Source of the DNA: Pseudomonas fluorescens
GTDB taxonomy: Bacteria; Pseudomonadota; Gammaproteobacteria; Pseudomonadales; Pseudomonadaceae
Length of the DNA: 64,000 bases
Assembly (NCBI RefSeq): GCF_018614655.1
Contig: NZ_JAGGOG010000016.1
Location: forward strand, 186,001 to 250,000
Direction: 5' to 3'
Position numbers and translations under genes: made by a program
Shown here: in pieces, positions 49,559-60,332 of the stretch
Layout: each line of letters starts with the position of its first letter
Position numbering within the stretch: position 1 is the first letter of the stretch
Notes under the pieces: model-generated
Database searches by the model: none
What the model saw: only the letters and a program-made list of their open reading frames with translations
Told to the model about the DNA's origin: nothing

Positions 49559-52500
49559 ATGTTGATCCTGCGCGGCGCTCCTGCCCTTTCTGCCTTTCGC
49601 CACAGCAAACTCCTTGAGCAACTGAGCCAGAAAGTCCCGGCTGTCAGTGGCTTATATGCCGAATTTGCTCACTTCGCCGACGTTACCGGCGTTTTGACTT
49701 CCGACGAACAGCAAGTGCTGGCGCGCCTTCTGAAGTACGGTCCCAGCGTCCCAGTCCAAGAGCCTAGCGGCCGCTTGTTCCTGGTTCTGCCACGGTTTGG
49801 CACCATCTCGCCCTGGTCGAGCAAGGCCAGCGACATCGCCCGCAACTGCGGCCTGGAAAAAATCCAGCGCCTGGAGCGCGGGATTGCCTTCTACGTCGCG
49901 GGCCAGTTCAGCGATGCCGAGGCCGAGCTGATTGCCAGCAGCCTGCACGATCGCATGACCCAGATCATCGTTGGCCAGCTGGAACAGGCCGCCGGTCTGT
50001 TCAGCCACGCCGAGCCCAAACAGCTGACCGCGATTGACGTGCTCGGCGGCGGCCGCGCGGCCCTGGAAAAAGCCAATACTGAACTGGGCCTGGCCTTGGC
50101 CGAAGACGAGATTGACTACCTGGTCAACGCCTTCATCGGTCTCAAGCGCAACCCGCACGACATCGAACTGATGATGTTCGCTCAGGCCAACTCCGAGCAC
50201 TGCCGTCACAAGATCTTCAACGCCAGTTGGGACATCGACGGCCAGAGCCAGGAAAAAAGCCTGTTCGGCATGATCAAGAACACCTACGTGATGCACAGCG
50301 AAGGCGTTCTGTCGGCTTATAAAGACAACGCCTCGGTGATTGTCGGCAGCGTTGCCGGCCGTTTCTTCCCGGACCCTGAAACCCGCCAGTACGGCGCGGT
50401 GCAGGAGCCGGTGCACATCCTGATGAAAGTCGAGACCCACAACCACCCGACCGCGATTGCCCCGTTCCCGGGCGCAGCCACCGGTTCCGGCGGCGAGATC
50501 CGCGACGAAGGTGCAACCGGCCGTGGCGCCAAGCCAAAGGCCGGCCTCACCGGTTTCACCGTCTCCAACTTGCAGATCCCGGGCTTCGAACAGCCGTGGG
50601 AAGTGCCGTACGGCAAGCCTGAGCGCATCGTCACCGCGCTGGACATCATGATCGAAGGCCCGCTGGGCGGCGCCGCGTTCAACAACGAATTCGGCCGTCC
50701 GGCCCTGACCGGCTACTTCCGTACTTTCGAGCAGTCCATCACCACCCCGCGTGGCGATGAAGTGCGCGGTTACCACAAGCCGATCATGTTGGCCGGCGGT
50801 ATGGGCAACATCCGTGAAGATCACGTCCAGAAAGGCGAAATCCTCGTCGGTTCCAAGCTGATCGTCCTTGGCGGCCCGGCAATGCTGATCGGCCTGGGCG
50901 GCGGCGCGGCTTCCTCCATGGCCACCGGCACCAGCTCGGCAGACCTGGACTTCGCTTCCGTACAGCGTGAAAACCCTGAAATGGAACGCCGTTGCCAGGA
51001 AGTCATCGACCGTTGCTGGCAGTTGGGTGACAAGAACCCGATCAGCTTCATCCACGACGTCGGCGCGGGTGGTTTGTCCAACGCCTTCCCGGAACTGGTC
51101 AACGATGGCGACCGTGGCGGCCGCTTCGAACTGCGCAACATTCCAAACGACGAGCCGGGCATGGCCCCGCACGAAATCTGGAGTAATGAATCCCAGGAAC
51201 GCTACGTGTTGGCGGTCGGCCCTGCCGACTTCGAACGCTTCCAGGCGATCTGCGAACGCGAGCGCTGCCCGTTTGCCGTCGTCGGTGAAGCCACTGCCGA
51301 GCCGCAACTGACGGTCACCGACAGCCACTTCGGCAACAGCCCGGTGGACATGCCGCTGGAAGTGCTGCTGGGCAAAGCCCCGCGCATGCACCGTTCGGCC
51401 GTGCGTGAAAACGAACTGGGCGACGATTTTGATCCGTCCACCCTGGCCATCGCCGATTGCGTGGAGCGCGTCCTGCACCACCCGGCCGTTGCCAGCAAAA
51501 GCTTTCTGATCACCATCGGCGACCGCACCATTACCGGTCTGGTTGCCCGCGATCAAATGGTCGGCCCGTGGCAGGTTCCGGTGGCCGACGTTGCCGTCAC
51601 CGCTACCAGCTTCGACGTCTACACCGGTGAAGCCATGGCCATGGGCGAGCGGACTCCGCTGGCGCTGCTGGACGCTCCGGCGTCGGGCCGCATGGCCATC
51701 GGCGAAGTGCTGACCAACATTGCCGCTTCGCGCATTGGCAAGATCTCCGACATTAAGCTGTCGGCCAACTGGATGTCCGCTGCCGGTCACCCAGGTGAAG
51801 ATGCGCGTCTGTACGACACCGTCAAAGCGGTCGGGATGGAGCTGTGCCCGGAGCTGGGCATTACCATTCCAGTGGGCAAGGACTCCATGTCCATGGCCAC
51901 GCGCTGGAACGATGAAGGCGTGGACAAGAGCGTCACCTCGCCGCTGTCGCTGATCGTCACCGGCTTTGCGCCGGTCACCGACATCCGCCAGACCCTGACC
52001 CCGCAACTGCGCATGGACAAGGGCACCACCGACCTGATCCTGATCGACCTCGGTCGCGGGCAGAACCGCATGGGTGCCTCTATCCTCGCCCAGGTGCATG
52101 GCAAGCTCGGCCAGCACGCTCCGGACGTCGACGACGCCGAAGACCTGAAAGCCTTCTTCGCCGTGATTCAGGGCCTGAATGCCGACGGTCATCTGCTGGC
52201 TTACCACGACCGTTCCGACGGTGGTTTGCTGACCAGCGTTGTCGAGATGGCCTTCGCCGGTCACTGCGGCCTGAGTTTGAACCTCGACGGTCTGGCGGAA
52301 ACCTCCGCCGACATCGCTGCAATCCTGTTCAACGAAGAATTGGGTGCGGTGATCCAGGTTCGCCAGGATGCCACTCCAGACGTACTTGCACAGTTCAGCG
52401 CCGCAGGCCTGGGCGACTGCGTGGCAGTGGTCGGCCAGCCGATCAACAACGGTGAAATCAACATCGTCTTCAACGGCGAAACCGTGTTTGAAGGTCAGCG

Positions 52501-53455
52501 TCGTCTGCTGCAACGCCAGTGGGCCGAAACCAGCTACCAGATCCAGCGTCTGCGGGACAACGTTGACTGCGCCGAGCAGGAATTCGACGTGATCCTGGAA
52601 GAAGACAACCCGGGCCTGAGCACCAAGCTCAGCTTCGACGTCAACCAGGACATCGCCGCGCCGTACATCAAGAAAGGCATCCGTCCACAAGTGGCCGTAC
52701 TGCGTGAGCAGGGCGTCAACGGTCAGGTGGAAATGGCGGCTGCGTTCGACCGTGCCGGCTTCAATGCGATCGATGTGCACATGAGCGACATCCTCGCCGG
52801 TCGTGTTGACCTCAATGAGTTCAAAGGCCTGGTGGCCTGCGGCGGTTTCTCCTACGGCGACGTGCTGGGTGCCGGTGAAGGCTGGGCCAAGTCGGCCCTG
52901 TTCAATAGCCGTGCCCGCGATGCGTTCCAGGGTTTCTTCGAGCGTAACGACAGCTTCACCCTGGGCGTGTGCAACGGTTGCCAGATGATGTCCAACCTCA
53001 GCGAACTTATCCCGGGCAGCGAGTTCTGGCCGCACTTTGTGCGTAACCGTTCCGAGCAGTTCGAAGCCCGTGTGGCCATGGTTCAGGTACAGGAATCCAA
53101 CTCGATCTTCCTGCAAGGCATGGCCGGTTCGCGCATGCCGATCGCCATCGCCCACGGTGAAGGCCATGCGGAATTCTCCAGCGAAGAAGCCTTGCTCGAA
53201 GCCGACCTGTCCGGCTGCGTGGCCATGCGTTTCGTCGACAACCACGGCAAGGTCACCGAGAGCTACCCGGCCAACCCGAACGGTTCGCCGCGCGGGATCA
53301 CCGGGCTGACCAGCCGCGACGGTCGCGTGACCATCATGATGCCGCACCCGGAGCGCGTGTTCCGTGCCGTGCAGAACTCGTGGCGCCCGGAAGAGTGGAA
53401 CGAAGATGGCGCGTGGATGCGCATGTTCCGTAACGCTCGCGTGTGGGTGAACTAA
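49559..53455 (+). CDS. purL: Phosphoribosylformylglycinamidine synthase
   Basis: Large single-chain PurL of purine synthesis: FGAR + glutamine + ATP to FGAM. Product of 1298 residues, the Gammaproteobacterial full-length form. Domain order: N-terminal PurS-like region, linker, two ATP-binding AIR-synthetase-like modules (SEHCRHKIFNASWDIDGQ, ETHNHPTAIAPFPGAATGSG), and the C-terminal glutamine amidotransferase with the Cys in LGVCNGCQMM and His/Glu in PHPERVFR. Upstream 220 nt, shared with divergent mltF, show no confident promoter. Confidence 0.98.
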   Translation: MLILRGAPALSAFRHSKLLEQLSQKVPAVSGLYAEFAHFADVTGVLTSDEQQVLARLLKYGPSVPVQEPSGRLFLVLPRFGTISPWSSKASDIARNCGLEKIQRLERGIAFYVAGQFSDAEAELIASSLHDRMTQIIVGQLEQAAGLFSHAEPKQLTAIDVLGGGRAALEKANTELGLALAEDEIDYLVNAFIGLKRNPHDIELMMFAQANSEHCRHKIFNASWDIDGQSQEKSLFGMIKNTYVMHSEGVLSAYKDNASVIVGSVAGRFFPDPETRQYGAVQEPVHILMKVETHNHPTAIAPFPGAATGSGGEIRDEGATGRGAKPKAGLTGFTVSNLQIPGFEQPWEVPYGKPERIVTALDIMIEGPLGGAAFNNEFGRPALTGYFRTFEQSITTPRGDEVRGYHKPIMLAGGMGNIREDHVQKGEILVGSKLIVLGGPAMLIGLGGGAASSMATGTSSADLDFASVQRENPEMERRCQEVIDRCWQLGDKNPISFIHDVGAGGLSNAFPELVNDGDRGGRFELRNIPNDEPGMAPHEIWSNESQERYVLAVGPADFERFQAICERERCPFAVVGEATAEPQLTVTDSHFGNSPVDMPLEVLLGKAPRMHRSAVRENELGDDFDPSTLAIADCVERVLHHPAVASKSFLITIGDRTITGLVARDQMVGPWQVPVADVAVTATSFDVYTGEAMAMGERTPLALLDAPASGRMAIGEVLTNIAASRIGKISDIKLSANWMSAAGHPGEDARLYDTVKAVGMELCPELGITIPVGKDSMSMATRWNDEGVDKSVTSPLSLIVTGFAPVTDIRQTLTPQLRMDKGTTDLILIDLGRGQNRMGASILAQVHGKLGQHAPDVDDAEDLKAFFAVIQGLNADGHLLAYHDRSDGGLLTSVVEMAFAGHCGLSLNLDGLAETSADIAAILFNEELGAVIQVRQDATPDVLAQFSAAGLGDCVAVVGQPINNGEINIVFNGETVFEGQRRLLQRQWAETSYQIQRLRDNVDCAEQEFDVILEEDNPGLSTKLSFDVNQDIAAPYIKKGIRPQVAVLREQGVNGQVEMAAAFDRAGFNAIDVHMSDILAGRVDLNEFKGLVACGGFSYGDVLGAGEGWAKSALFNSRARDAFQGFFERNDSFTLGVCNGCQMMSNLSELIPGSEFWPHFVRNRSEQFEARVAMVQVQESNSIFLQGMAGSRMPIAIAHGEGHAEFSSEEALLEADLSGCVAMRFVDNHGKVTESYPANPNGSPRGITGLTSRDGRVTIMMPHPERVFRAVQNSWRPEEWNEDGAWMRMFRNARVWVN

Positions 53456-53459
53456 GGCG

Positions 53460-53771
53460 GTGTACAAGCTCAGCTTCTTTGTGCCCGACAGCCATGTGGA
53501 GACGGTGAAAACCGCCGTCTTCGCAGCCGGCGGCGGGCGCATCGGCACCTACGACAGCTGCGCCTGGCAAGTGCTGGGCCGCGGTCAGTTCCGGCCAATG
53601 GACGGCAGCCAGCCGTTTATTGGTCAGGTCGGACAGGTTGAAGTGGTCGAGGAATGGAAGGTTGAGCTGGTGGTGGCGGATGAGTTGATCGTGGCTGTCG
53701 TGGCTGCGTTGAAGCTTAGCCATCCGTATGAGACACCGGCGTATGAGGTGTGGCAGTTGGCGGATTTTTGA
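53460..53771 (+). CDS. YqfO/NIF3-insert-like small protein
   Basis: Product of 103 residues resembling the CutA-like insert domain of YqfO/NIF3 proteins as a stand-alone unit. Recognisable parts: MYKLSFFVPDSHVETVKTAVFAAGGGRIG, YDSCAWQVLGRGQFRPMDGS, HPYETPAYEVWQL. Function unknown; a trimeric regulator-like fold is expected. GTG start 4 nt after purL, so it is cotranscribed with purL. Confidence 0.85.
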   Translation: MYKLSFFVPDSHVETVKTAVFAAGGGRIGTYDSCAWQVLGRGQFRPMDGSQPFIGQVGQVEVVEEWKVELVVADELIVAVVAALKLSHPYETPAYEVWQLADF

Positions 53772-53793
53772 TTCGCTGGTTGTGAAAGCGAGA

Positions 53794-53829
53794 AACCCGC
53801 TGGGCCTGGATGGCTAGCGGGTTTTTTGT
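53794..53829 (+). terminator. Terminator after purL operon
   Basis: AACCCGCT (53794-53801) and AGCGGGTT (53816-53823) flank a 14-nt loop and are followed by TTTTTG. A REP-like fragment (GCGGGCAAGTCGAA) follows at 53849. Confidence 0.82.
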
Positions 53830-53886
53830 TGCCTGTTAGGGCCTCATCGCGGGCAAGTCGAAGAGGCCCTAATGGTCAGTAAAGAT

Positions 53887-55593
53887 TCAGGCTTTAACCC
53901 CAACCTCACGGCCGCTGACCAACCGCTCCAACGCCTCACCCAACCCCGAAGCCTTGTCACCAATCAGCAAGTGCCAAACACCACTCTCAAGCTGGCTAAC
54001 ACCCTGGCAACCCAGCGCAGTCAGTTGGGATTCCGACAACACCGAACCATCCCCCAACTCCACCCGCAGCCGCGTCATCGCCACCGCATCCAGTTGCAGC
54101 ACATTGGCCCGACCGCCCAGGGCGCTCAGCCATTTCTCGGCCTCATGCACATTCACCGATGTGCTCTTCTCAGCAGGCGCTACCACCGCCGCCGGCGGCG
54201 CAACATACGAAGGCATCGCCAACCGAATCTCATCGGCAATGCTGTCCGCCATCGGCCCGACCACTATCTGCAAACTCCCACCGTTCCCCGGCCGAACCAC
54301 AGCCATCGCGCCCAGCGCTTTCAGCTCTGCATCTACTGCCTTGTTGCGATCCACCATGTCCAGGCGTAGGCGCGTCGTGCAAGCACCCACACTCAGCAGA
54401 TTCTCCGCACCACCCAGCGCCCGAATGTAAGCCCCGGCCCGTTGGTTATCGGTCATGGCCTCAGCTTGTACGACCTGAATATCCTCACGCCCCGGAGTCT
54501 TCAAATTGAAGCGACGGATGCAGTAGTTGAACACGCTGTAGTAGATCACCGCATACGCCAGCCCAACCGGGAACACCAGCCAGCCGTTGGTGGATTTACC
54601 CCAACCCAGCACCATGTCGATAAACCCGCCGGAGAAGGTAAAGCCCAGGTGAATGTTGAGCATGTTGGTGACCGCCATCGACAAGCCGGTCAGCAACGCA
54701 TGTAGCAGATACAGGAATGGCGCGAGGAACATGAACGCGAACTCAATCGGTTCGGTCACCCCGGTCAGGAACGAGGTCAGCGCCATCGACAGGAAAATCC
54801 CGCCCATGATCTTGCGTCGTTCCGGCAGGGCATTGCGGTACATCGCCAAGCAGGCGGCAGGCAGGCCGAACAGCATTACCGGGAACATGCCGGTCATGAA
54901 CTGGCCGCCTTTCGGGTCGCCGGCAAAGTAGCGGGTCAGGTCGCCGGTCACTACCGCGCCGGTCGCAGGATCGGTGAAGCTGCCGAACACAAACCAGGCC
55001 ATGTTGTTGAGGATGTGGTGCAGACCGGTGACGATCAGCAGTCGGTTGAACACGCCGAAGACAAAGGCGCCGAGGCTACCGCTTTCCATCAGCAACACGC
55101 CGAAGCTGTTGATGCCGTGTTGGATCGGCGGCCATATCAGCCCGAAGATCACCCCCAATCCCACTGCCGAAAACCCGGTGACAATCGGTACAAACCGTCG
55201 CCCGCCAAAAAACGCCAGGTACTCCGGCAGCTTGATGTCCTTGAAGCGGTTATACAGCGCCCCGGCCATCAGGCCGCTGGCGATCCCGGCGAGCATGCCC
55301 ATGTTGATGCTGGCATCCATCACCTTGAGTGTGGAGATCATCACCAGGTAGCCAATGGCACCGGCCAGCCCTGCCGTACCGTTGTTGTCCCGGGCAAAGC
55401 CCACGGCGATGCCGATCGCGAAGATCAGCGCCAGGTTGGCGAAGATCGCTTGCCCTGCGTCGTGCATCACCGCGATGTTCAAAAGGTCGGTGTCACCCAG
55501 TCGCAGCAGCAGGCCGGCAATCGGCAAGATGGCGATGGGTAGCATCAGCGCGCGGCCCAGGCGTTGCAGCCCTTTGATGAATAGTTGGTACAT
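53887..55593 (-). CDS. nagE: PTS N-acetylglucosamine EIICB with extra Cys-less EIIB
   Basis: Imports GlcNAc as GlcNAc-6-phosphate. Product of 568 residues. EIIC domain 1-365 with about ten helices and the motif LTGVTEPIEFAFMF. First EIIB about 384-460 with phospho-Cys405 (GACTTRLRLDM). A Pro/Ala linker leads to a second EIIB at about 482-560, where the equivalent position is Ala505 (DAVAMTRLRVEL). The usual EIICBA arrangement is thus changed: EIIA is absent and a dead EIIB copy sits at its place. Last gene of the nag operon; EIIA is supplied by the fusion at 55621. Confidence 0.95.
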   Translation of the reverse strand: MYQLFIKGLQRLGRALMLPIAILPIAGLLLRLGDTDLLNIAVMHDAGQAIFANLALIFAIGIAVGFARDNNGTAGLAGAIGYLVMISTLKVMDASINMGMLAGIASGLMAGALYNRFKDIKLPEYLAFFGGRRFVPIVTGFSAVGLGVIFGLIWPPIQHGINSFGVLLMESGSLGAFVFGVFNRLLIVTGLHHILNNMAWFVFGSFTDPATGAVVTGDLTRYFAGDPKGGQFMTGMFPVMLFGLPAACLAMYRNALPERRKIMGGIFLSMALTSFLTGVTEPIEFAFMFLAPFLYLLHALLTGLSMAVTNMLNIHLGFTFSGGFIDMVLGWGKSTNGWLVFPVGLAYAVIYYSVFNYCIRRFNLKTPGREDIQVVQAEAMTDNQRAGAYIRALGGAENLLSVGACTTRLRLDMVDRNKAVDAELKALGAMAVVRPGNGGSLQIVVGPMADSIADEIRLAMPSYVAPPAAVVAPAEKSTSVNVHEAEKWLSALGGRANVLQLDAVAMTRLRVELGDGSVLSESQLTALGCQGVSQLESGVWHLLIGDKASGLGEALERLVSGREVGVKA

Positions 55594-55620
55594 GGCGTGT
55601 CTCCTTTTTTCTTGTTGTTG

Positions 55621-58149
55621 TCAGCTCAGCGGCCAGTGGTGTTGACAGGCTTGGCGAACGGCCTTGGCGCTGCTCAGGTTAAGCAGGCCAAGGCTCAGTT
55701 GCCGGCATTGAGCCGCGTCCATGTGGCGGACGCGGTCCTTGATTTCTGCGATTTGCGGCGGGCTGACGGACAGCTCGCTGACGCCCAGGCCGATCAGCAC
55801 AGGCGTGGCCAGCGGGTCAGATGCCAGAGCGCCGCATACACCGACCCAGCGGCCATGCTTGGCGGCGCCGATGCAGGTCTGGGCGATCAGCCGCAGCAGC
55901 GCCGGGTGCATTGCATCGACACGGGCGGCGAGGCCGGCGTGGTCGCGGTCCATGGCGAGGGTGTACTGGGACAGGTCGTTGGTGCCGATGGACAAGAAGT
56001 CAGCGTGCTCGGCCAGTTGCTCGGCCATCAGCGCGGCGGCCGGCACTTCGATCATCACCCCCAGTTCCGGGCGTTGGCTCAGCTCCAGTTCGGTGCACAG
56101 TTCATCCAGGCGCTGGCGGATGTGCAGCAACTCGTCGACTTCGCTGACCATCGGCAGCAGGATCCGGCAGCGTTGCAACGGGCTGACCTGAAGCAGGGCG
56201 CGCAGTTGCTGATCCAGCAGTTCCGGGCGTACCTGGGCCATGCGAATACCACGCAGACCGAGCACCGGGTTGGCTTCGGCGGGCAGCGGCAGGTAATCGA
56301 GTTGCTTGTCGCCGCCGACGTCGATGGTGCGGATGATCACGGATTTGTCGCCCATGGCATCCAGTACCGCTTGATAAGCCTGGCGCTGCTCCTGTTCATC
56401 GGGTGCTGTGCGGCGGTCGACGAACAGAAATTCAGTACGCAGCAGGCCGACACCATCGGCGCCGTTTTCATGGGCAATCTGTGCTTCGGCGCTGGAGGCG
56501 ACGTTGGCTGCCACTTCAATGCCCACACCATCCAGGGTACTGGCCGGTGCTTGAGCCAAGGCCTGCTGCTGCTGATGCCGCAGTTTTTGCACATCACGAA
56601 TCTGGTGGACCTGGGCATGACGTGCATCGTCCGGCGTGAGTTCCAGGCGACCATTGACGGCGTCCAGCACCACACGTTGGCCGGGCGGTACGTCGAGTAC
56701 CTCCGAGCCCAATGCGACCACACACGGCAAACCTTTGCCCCGGGCGAGAATCGCCACATGAGAGGTCGCCCCGCCTTCGGCCATGCAGATACCTGCGGCG
56801 TTTTGTGCGCTCAGTTGCAGCAAATCCGACGGCGTCAATTCATGGGCGGCGACAATGGCGCCGGCGGGCAGTTCGAAATGCCAGGCTTCACCCAGTAGCG
56901 CGCGCAGTACGCGTTGTTGCAGGTCCCGCAGGTCGTTGGCGCGTTCGGCGAACAAGGGTTTGCCCAAGGCCAGCAACACCGCGCATTGGGCCTGGATCGC
57001 ATCACGCCAGGCGTGAGTGGCAGCGCTGCCTTGTTCGATGGCGCCAGTGGCGGCTTCCAGCAGGGTCGGGTCTTCCAGCAGCGCGAGGTGGGCGGCGAAG
57101 ATTTCTTCTTCCTCGACGGCCTTGCGCTGACGGGCGTGGTCCAGGGTATTGCGGATTTCGCCGCGCACCTGTTCCAGGGCGCCGTCCAGGTGCTGCAATT
57201 GCTCGTCGGCCGAGTGGTTGCCCAAGTCTTGCGGCAACTCAATCCCGTTCAGCCGGAACAGCGGCCCGCAGACCAGGCCGGGTGCGGCGCATACGCCTTG
57301 CAGTACACCGGCTTCGGTGTTGGCCAGGCGTGGGGCGACGGCCACCGGTGCATGAGACTCTTCGCTGACCGCGATAGACAGCGCGGCGATCAGCGCCTGT
57401 AACGCCGCGTCGCAATCTTTGCCACGGCAAGTGACCTGCACCTCATCCTGCTCACCGATGCCCAGTCCCATCAGGCCAATCAGGCTGTCGCACGACGCCG
57501 ATTTGCCGGCGAAATGCAGTTGTGACTGGCTGCTGAAACCCTGGGCCGTCTTGCGGATCAAGGCGGCAGGGCGCGCATGCAGACCACCGCGGTGAGTGAT
57601 GCGAATGCTGGCGCTGGCTTCGGTGTGGGCGTCGTCGGTGGCCGAGGATCGTGCAGTTGCTGCCTGGCGGGAAACCACTCGCAGCATCGGCTCGCCAACC
57701 TTGATCGTCTGTGAGGCAATCGGTTGTAGCTCAAACTGATCGCCATTGGTGACGATGATCAGGCTGATCAGGCTTTTGCACTGACGGGCGACACGGTCCA
57801 CATCAAAGCGCACCAGCGCCTGTCCACTACTGACCCGTGCGCCTTCCTTGACCAGTAGGGCAAAACCTTCGCCTTTCAATTCGACGGTGTCGATGCCTAT
57901 GTGCAGCAGCACTTCGGCGCCGTTGTCGGCACGAATCGTCAGGGCGTGGCCAGTACGGGCGACGTGGATCACCACGCCGTCGCACGGCGCATACAGGCAG
58001 TCGTTGAGCGGGTCGATGGCAATGCCGTCGCCCATGGCACCGCTGGCGAACACCTCATCAGGAACGTTGCCCAGGGTCAGCACCGGCCCACTGAGGGGGG
58101 CGCTGAGGGTGAGGTCATTATTATTGTGGGACATGGGCACGGTACTCAT
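55621..58149 (-). CDS. nagF: PTS EIIA-HPr-EI fusion (GlcNAc locus)
   Basis: Product of 842 residues, same architecture as the tre-locus fusion. EIIA with His83 (LLHIGIDTVEL) and His68; HPr with His191 (GGLHARPAALIRK); enzyme I with the phospho-His in GGATSHVAILARGKGLP and C-terminal VCGALASD. It should pass phosphate from PEP to NagE Cys405. ATG 58149; a second Met five codons in (MSHNNN) is also possible. It starts 21 nt after the nagB-type gene and ends 27 nt before nagE. Confidence 0.95.
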   Translation of the reverse strand: MSTVPMSHNNNDLTLSAPLSGPVLTLGNVPDEVFASGAMGDGIAIDPLNDCLYAPCDGVVIHVARTGHALTIRADNGAEVLLHIGIDTVELKGEGFALLVKEGARVSSGQALVRFDVDRVARQCKSLISLIIVTNGDQFELQPIASQTIKVGEPMLRVVSRQAATARSSATDDAHTEASASIRITHRGGLHARPAALIRKTAQGFSSQSQLHFAGKSASCDSLIGLMGLGIGEQDEVQVTCRGKDCDAALQALIAALSIAVSEESHAPVAVAPRLANTEAGVLQGVCAAPGLVCGPLFRLNGIELPQDLGNHSADEQLQHLDGALEQVRGEIRNTLDHARQRKAVEEEEIFAAHLALLEDPTLLEAATGAIEQGSAATHAWRDAIQAQCAVLLALGKPLFAERANDLRDLQQRVLRALLGEAWHFELPAGAIVAAHELTPSDLLQLSAQNAAGICMAEGGATSHVAILARGKGLPCVVALGSEVLDVPPGQRVVLDAVNGRLELTPDDARHAQVHQIRDVQKLRHQQQQALAQAPASTLDGVGIEVAANVASSAEAQIAHENGADGVGLLRTEFLFVDRRTAPDEQEQRQAYQAVLDAMGDKSVIIRTIDVGGDKQLDYLPLPAEANPVLGLRGIRMAQVRPELLDQQLRALLQVSPLQRCRILLPMVSEVDELLHIRQRLDELCTELELSQRPELGVMIEVPAAALMAEQLAEHADFLSIGTNDLSQYTLAMDRDHAGLAARVDAMHPALLRLIAQTCIGAAKHGRWVGVCGALASDPLATPVLIGLGVSELSVSPPQIAEIKDRVRHMDAAQCRQLSLGLLNLSSAKAVRQACQHHWPLS

Positions 58150-58170
58150 CAGGAAACGGCGGAAATCAAC

Positions 58171-59173
58171 TCAGTGGGTACGGGTCACTTTGCTCAGGTG
58201 ACGCGGCTGGTCCGGGTCCATGCCCCGGGCTTCAGCCAGGCCTGCGGCCATCACGTAGAAGCTCTGGATCGCCAGGATCGGGTCCAGGGCCGGGTGTTCG
58301 GCGCGGGTCAGGGTCAGGTCTCGCTCGGCGATATCGTCGGGCGCTGCCAGCAGCACACGGGCGCCGCGCTGGCGCATGTCGGCGGCCAGTGTCAGCAATC
58401 CCGCTTGTTCGGCACCGCGTGGGGCGAAGACCAGCAGTGGATAGTTCTCGTCGATCAGGGCCATCGGCCCGTGGCGCACTTCGGCGCTGCTGAAGGCTTC
58501 GGCCTGGATCGCCGAGGTTTCCTTGAGTTTGAGCGCGGCTTCCTGGGCGATGGCAAACCCGGCGCCACGGCCGATCACCATCAGACGCTGACAGTCGCGC
58601 AGGGCGTCGATGGCCAGGCGCCAATCCTGCTTGGCGGCCTCGCGCAAGCCATCCGGCAAGGCATGGCAGGCTTCCAGCAGACCGTCTTCCTGGTTCCAGT
58701 GGCCGATCAATTGGGCGCTGGCGCTCAGGGTGGCGATAAAACTTTTGGTGGCCGCGACGCTGTTTTCCGGCCCGGCGCACAGCGGTACGTGGAACTCACA
58801 CGCGGCTTCCAGGGGTGAGTCTTCAGCGTTGACCATGGAAATGCTCAGGGCGCCACGCTTGCGCAACAGGCGCAGGCTGTTGACCAGGTCCGGGCTTTGC
58901 CCCGACTGAGAGAAACCGAAGGCCACCTGGCCGCTGACTTTGAGCGGCGATTGCAACATGGTCACCACCGACATTGGCAGCGACGCCACCGGAATCCCCA
59001 GGTGCTGCATGGTCAGGTAGGCGAAGTAACTGGCGGCGTGGTCCGAACTGCCCCGAGCGATGGTCATCGCCACTTGCGGCGGCTGACGGCGCAGGCGGCC
59101 GGCGACTTCCTCCAGCAACGGATCCAGGCATTGCAGTTGGGCCTCGACGGCCTCACAGGAGGACAGGGCCTCT

Positions 59174-59193
<20 letters not shown>
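58171..59193 (-). CDS. SIS-domain glucosamine-6-phosphate deaminase (NagB-II type)
   Basis: Tandem SIS-domain protein expected to convert GlcN-6-P to fructose-6-P and ammonia, replacing the classical NagB. Product of 340 residues. Visible: ARGSSDHAASYFAYL, SQSGQSPDLVNSLRLLR (SIS phosphosugar motif), KETSAIQAEAFSSAEVRHGP. The start is TTG 59193, with AAGGAG 6 nt upstream inside nagA; the ATG at 59181 lacks a well-placed site. It overlaps nagA by 20 nt. Confidence 0.9.
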
Positions 59194-60280
<1,087 letters not shown>

Positions 60281-60332
60281 GGCAGTTCTCTAAGTCTCGC
60301 AATTGGCGGCAAAGTCATATCGACGCGGCTTT

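Noticed and set aside
49652..53548. 1298-codon minus-strand frame over purL
   Set aside because: Near-perfect mirror of the purL frame, rich in His/Gln/Val, a known artefact opposite GC-rich genes. purL itself has every expected motif.
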